Source of the DNA: Pseudomonadota bacterium
Lineage (GTDB): Bacteria > Pseudomonadota > Gammaproteobacteria > Burkholderiales > Burkholderiaceae
NCBI GenBank assembly: GCA_023441105.1
Contig: JAEZQX010000542.1
Span: 1 to 13,090, forward strand
Direction: 5' to 3'
Length of the DNA stretch: 13,090 nt
Part shown: piece by piece, positions 12,035 through 13,090 of the stretch
How the letters are laid out: each line of letters opens with the position of its first letter
Numbering within the stretch: the first letter of the stretch is position 1
Program-made: the position numbers and the translations under genes
The notes under the pieces: model-generated
The model's input: only the letters and a program-made list of their open reading frames with translations
Told to the model about the DNA's origin: nothing
The model's database searches: none

Positions 12035-12949
12035 TCACACCCCCCGAGCCGGTCTCGACCGGCGCTCGCGCACCAGCAGATAGAAGCCGCTGGCGACGAC
12101 GATCGCAGCGCCGACCACGACAGCCGGACGGGGCACGTCGCCGAAGACCAGGTAGCCGAGCAGGCACATGTAGAGGATCTGCTGGTTGATGAAGGGCGAC
12201 AGGGTCGATGCCGGCGCGAAGCGGTGGGCGACGGCCAGCAAGTAATGGCCGAAGCCGCCGGTGATGCCGGTGACGATCACCAGGAACCATTCCAGCGCCG
12301 ACGCCGGCATCTGCCAGGCGACGAGCGCAAACGGCGCGATGACGATGGTGGAGCCGAGTGCCGACAGGAAGTTGGTGCTCTCCGGCCGATCGACCGATGC
12401 CAGGACGCGGGTCAGCAGGATGAAGCAGGCATAGATCGTCGTCTGCAGCAAGGACACCAGCATCGCCGGATGGAAGCCTCGGCTTCCCGGTTGCAGGATG
12501 ACCAGGACGCCGACGAAGCCGACCAGGATGGCGATCCAGCGACCGGTATCCAGTCGCTCGCCCAACAGCCGCACGCCGAGCAGCGCCACGAGAATCGGCG
12601 CCAGGAACATGATGGCGCCGGTCTCGGCCAGCTGCAGGTATTGCAGGGCCCAGAAGTTCATCGCCGTCATGCACGGCAGCATCAGCGCCCGGAGCGCCTG
12701 CAGCCACGGTCGACGCGTGCGCAGCAGGTTCATCCGGCTGCGCGGCATCATCACCGCCGCGGTGAACACGGTATGACCGAGGAAGCGCAGGAACACGATC
12801 TGCAGCAGCGGCAGCCCGCTCACCAGCCACTTGGCGGTCGTGTCCAGGATGGAGAAGCACAGCACCGCCGCCGACACCATGGCGATGCCGATCAAGCGAT
12901 TACGCCCGCTATCCAGGTGCAGGAGGGACGGGGCGGCGGGCGCGGGCAT
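12035..12949 (-). CDS. DMT family transporter with two EamA domains
   Basis: The 304-residue protein has about ten hydrophobic segments in two EamA repeats (about 20-152 and 165-292), as in the drug/metabolite transporter superfamily. Recognisable features are FSILDTTAKWLV near the first helix, the GERLDTGRW loop ending the first repeat and ASTLSPFINQQ in the second. Such carriers export or import metabolites across the inner membrane; the substrate cannot be told from sequence. The start at 12949 is the first ATG of the frame and gives a short cytoplasmic N-terminus. No strong ribosome site is visible. The gene is separated from the VWA gene by 192 bases filled with palindromes, so it is likely its own transcript. 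Confidence 0.87.
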   Translation of the reverse strand: MPAPAAPSLLHLDSGRNRLIGIAMVSAAVLCFSILDTTAKWLVSGLPLLQIVFLRFLGHTVFTAAVMMPRSRMNLLRTRRPWLQALRALMLPCMTAMNFWALQYLQLAETGAIMFLAPILVALLGVRLLGERLDTGRWIAILVGFVGVLVILQPGSRGFHPAMLVSLLQTTIYACFILLTRVLASVDRPESTNFLSALGSTIVIAPFALVAWQMPASALEWFLVIVTGITGGFGHYLLAVAHRFAPASTLSPFINQQILYMCLLGYLVFGDVPRPAVVVGAAIVVASGFYLLVRERRSRPARGV

Positions 12950-12995
12950 GGCGGGCGCATGTTACCGCCTGCGGCGTCGGCGGGTCTCGACGGCA

Positions 12996-13017
12996 CGGGC
13001 TGACAGTGGCTCACGGG
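12996..13017. repeat. 22-bp direct repeat, copy 1
   Basis: The 22-base unit, beginning CGGGCTGACAGTGG and ending TCACGGG, recurs at 13069-13090 with one mismatch (C to T at base 15). Both copies are preceded at different distances by GCGTCGGCG (12974-12982 and 13057-13065). They lie upstream of the DMT transporter gene. The second copy touches the window edge, so more copies may follow. Confidence 0.7.
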
Positions 13018-13068
13018 ATTGCGTTTGCAAGCACGGCGCGCGGGCGGTGGCGACGGGCGTCGGCGATT

Positions 13069-13090
13069 CGGGCTGACAGTGGTTCACGGG
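13069..13090. repeat. 22-bp direct repeat, copy 2
   Basis: This is the second copy of the 22-base unit, 21 of 22 bases identical to 12996-13017 and offset by 73 bases. It ends exactly at the window edge, so its full length is unknown. Confidence 0.7.

Noticed and set aside
11868..12860. A 330-codon minus-strand frame across the transporter gene
   Set aside because: It is an out-of-frame shadow of the DMT transporter and runs through palindromic intergenic DNA.
12996..13090. CRISPR array
   Set aside because: Only two repeats are visible. The spacing leaves a 51-base spacer, the unit is imperfect, and no cas gene is present.

Overview
The window is a GC-rich chromosomal segment from a proteobacterium. 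A betaproteobacterium or a close gamma relative is likeliest, judging from PgsA followed by tRNA-Gly and tRNA-Cys with encoded CCA ends, from YaeQ, and from the style of the Ada, AlkB and COG3826 proteins. The sequence gives no species. Genes are tightly packed, mostly on the minus strand, with repeated four-base ATGA start/stop overlaps. No stretch over 300 bases lacks a gene. I see no rRNA, insertion sequence or CRISPR array.

Positions 139-4192 (minus strand) hold an adaptive-response DNA alkylation repair cluster. In transcription order it is: a stand-alone O6-methylguanine-DNA methyltransferase; a COG3826-type 2-oxoglutarate/Fe(II) oxygenase; AlkB; the regulator-methyltransferase Ada; a small stand-alone Ada-type zinc-binding protein; and a DUF2946-type exported protein. 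Three junctions are ATGA overlaps, so the first three genes, and Ada with its small partner, look translationally coupled. The most striking point is that Ada keeps its phosphotriester-accepting Cys46 but has Ser50, Ser77 and Ala80 where the other three zinc-binding cysteines belong. The overlapping small protein still has cysteines matching two of those lost positions. A zinc alcohol dehydrogenase (4316-5302) is transcribed divergently from the cluster.

Positions 5327-6140 hold an orphan PDZ-domain fragment (minus) and an exported Met/Gly/His-rich small protein (plus). The latter's upstream region carries three evenly spaced GGCCAG/CTGGCC arms.

Positions 6282-12949 (all minus strand) hold, in transcription order: a DMT-family transporter; a BatA-like von Willebrand A membrane protein; a DUF2157 membrane protein; a DUF4401-GDYXXLXY fusion with a collagen-like linker; yaeQ; pgsA (phosphatidylglycerophosphate synthase); tRNA-Gly(GCC); and tRNA-Cys(GCA). 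The tRNA pair has a recognisable promoter overlapping a terminator-like hairpin behind pgsA.

The transporter/VWA intergenic space is dense in palindromes. The right edge holds two near-identical 22-bp direct repeats 73 bp apart. Apart from the altered Ada pair, most genes belong to recognised families. The parts least explained by known biology are the Ada/Ada-like pairing, the fusion protein and the intergenic repeats.
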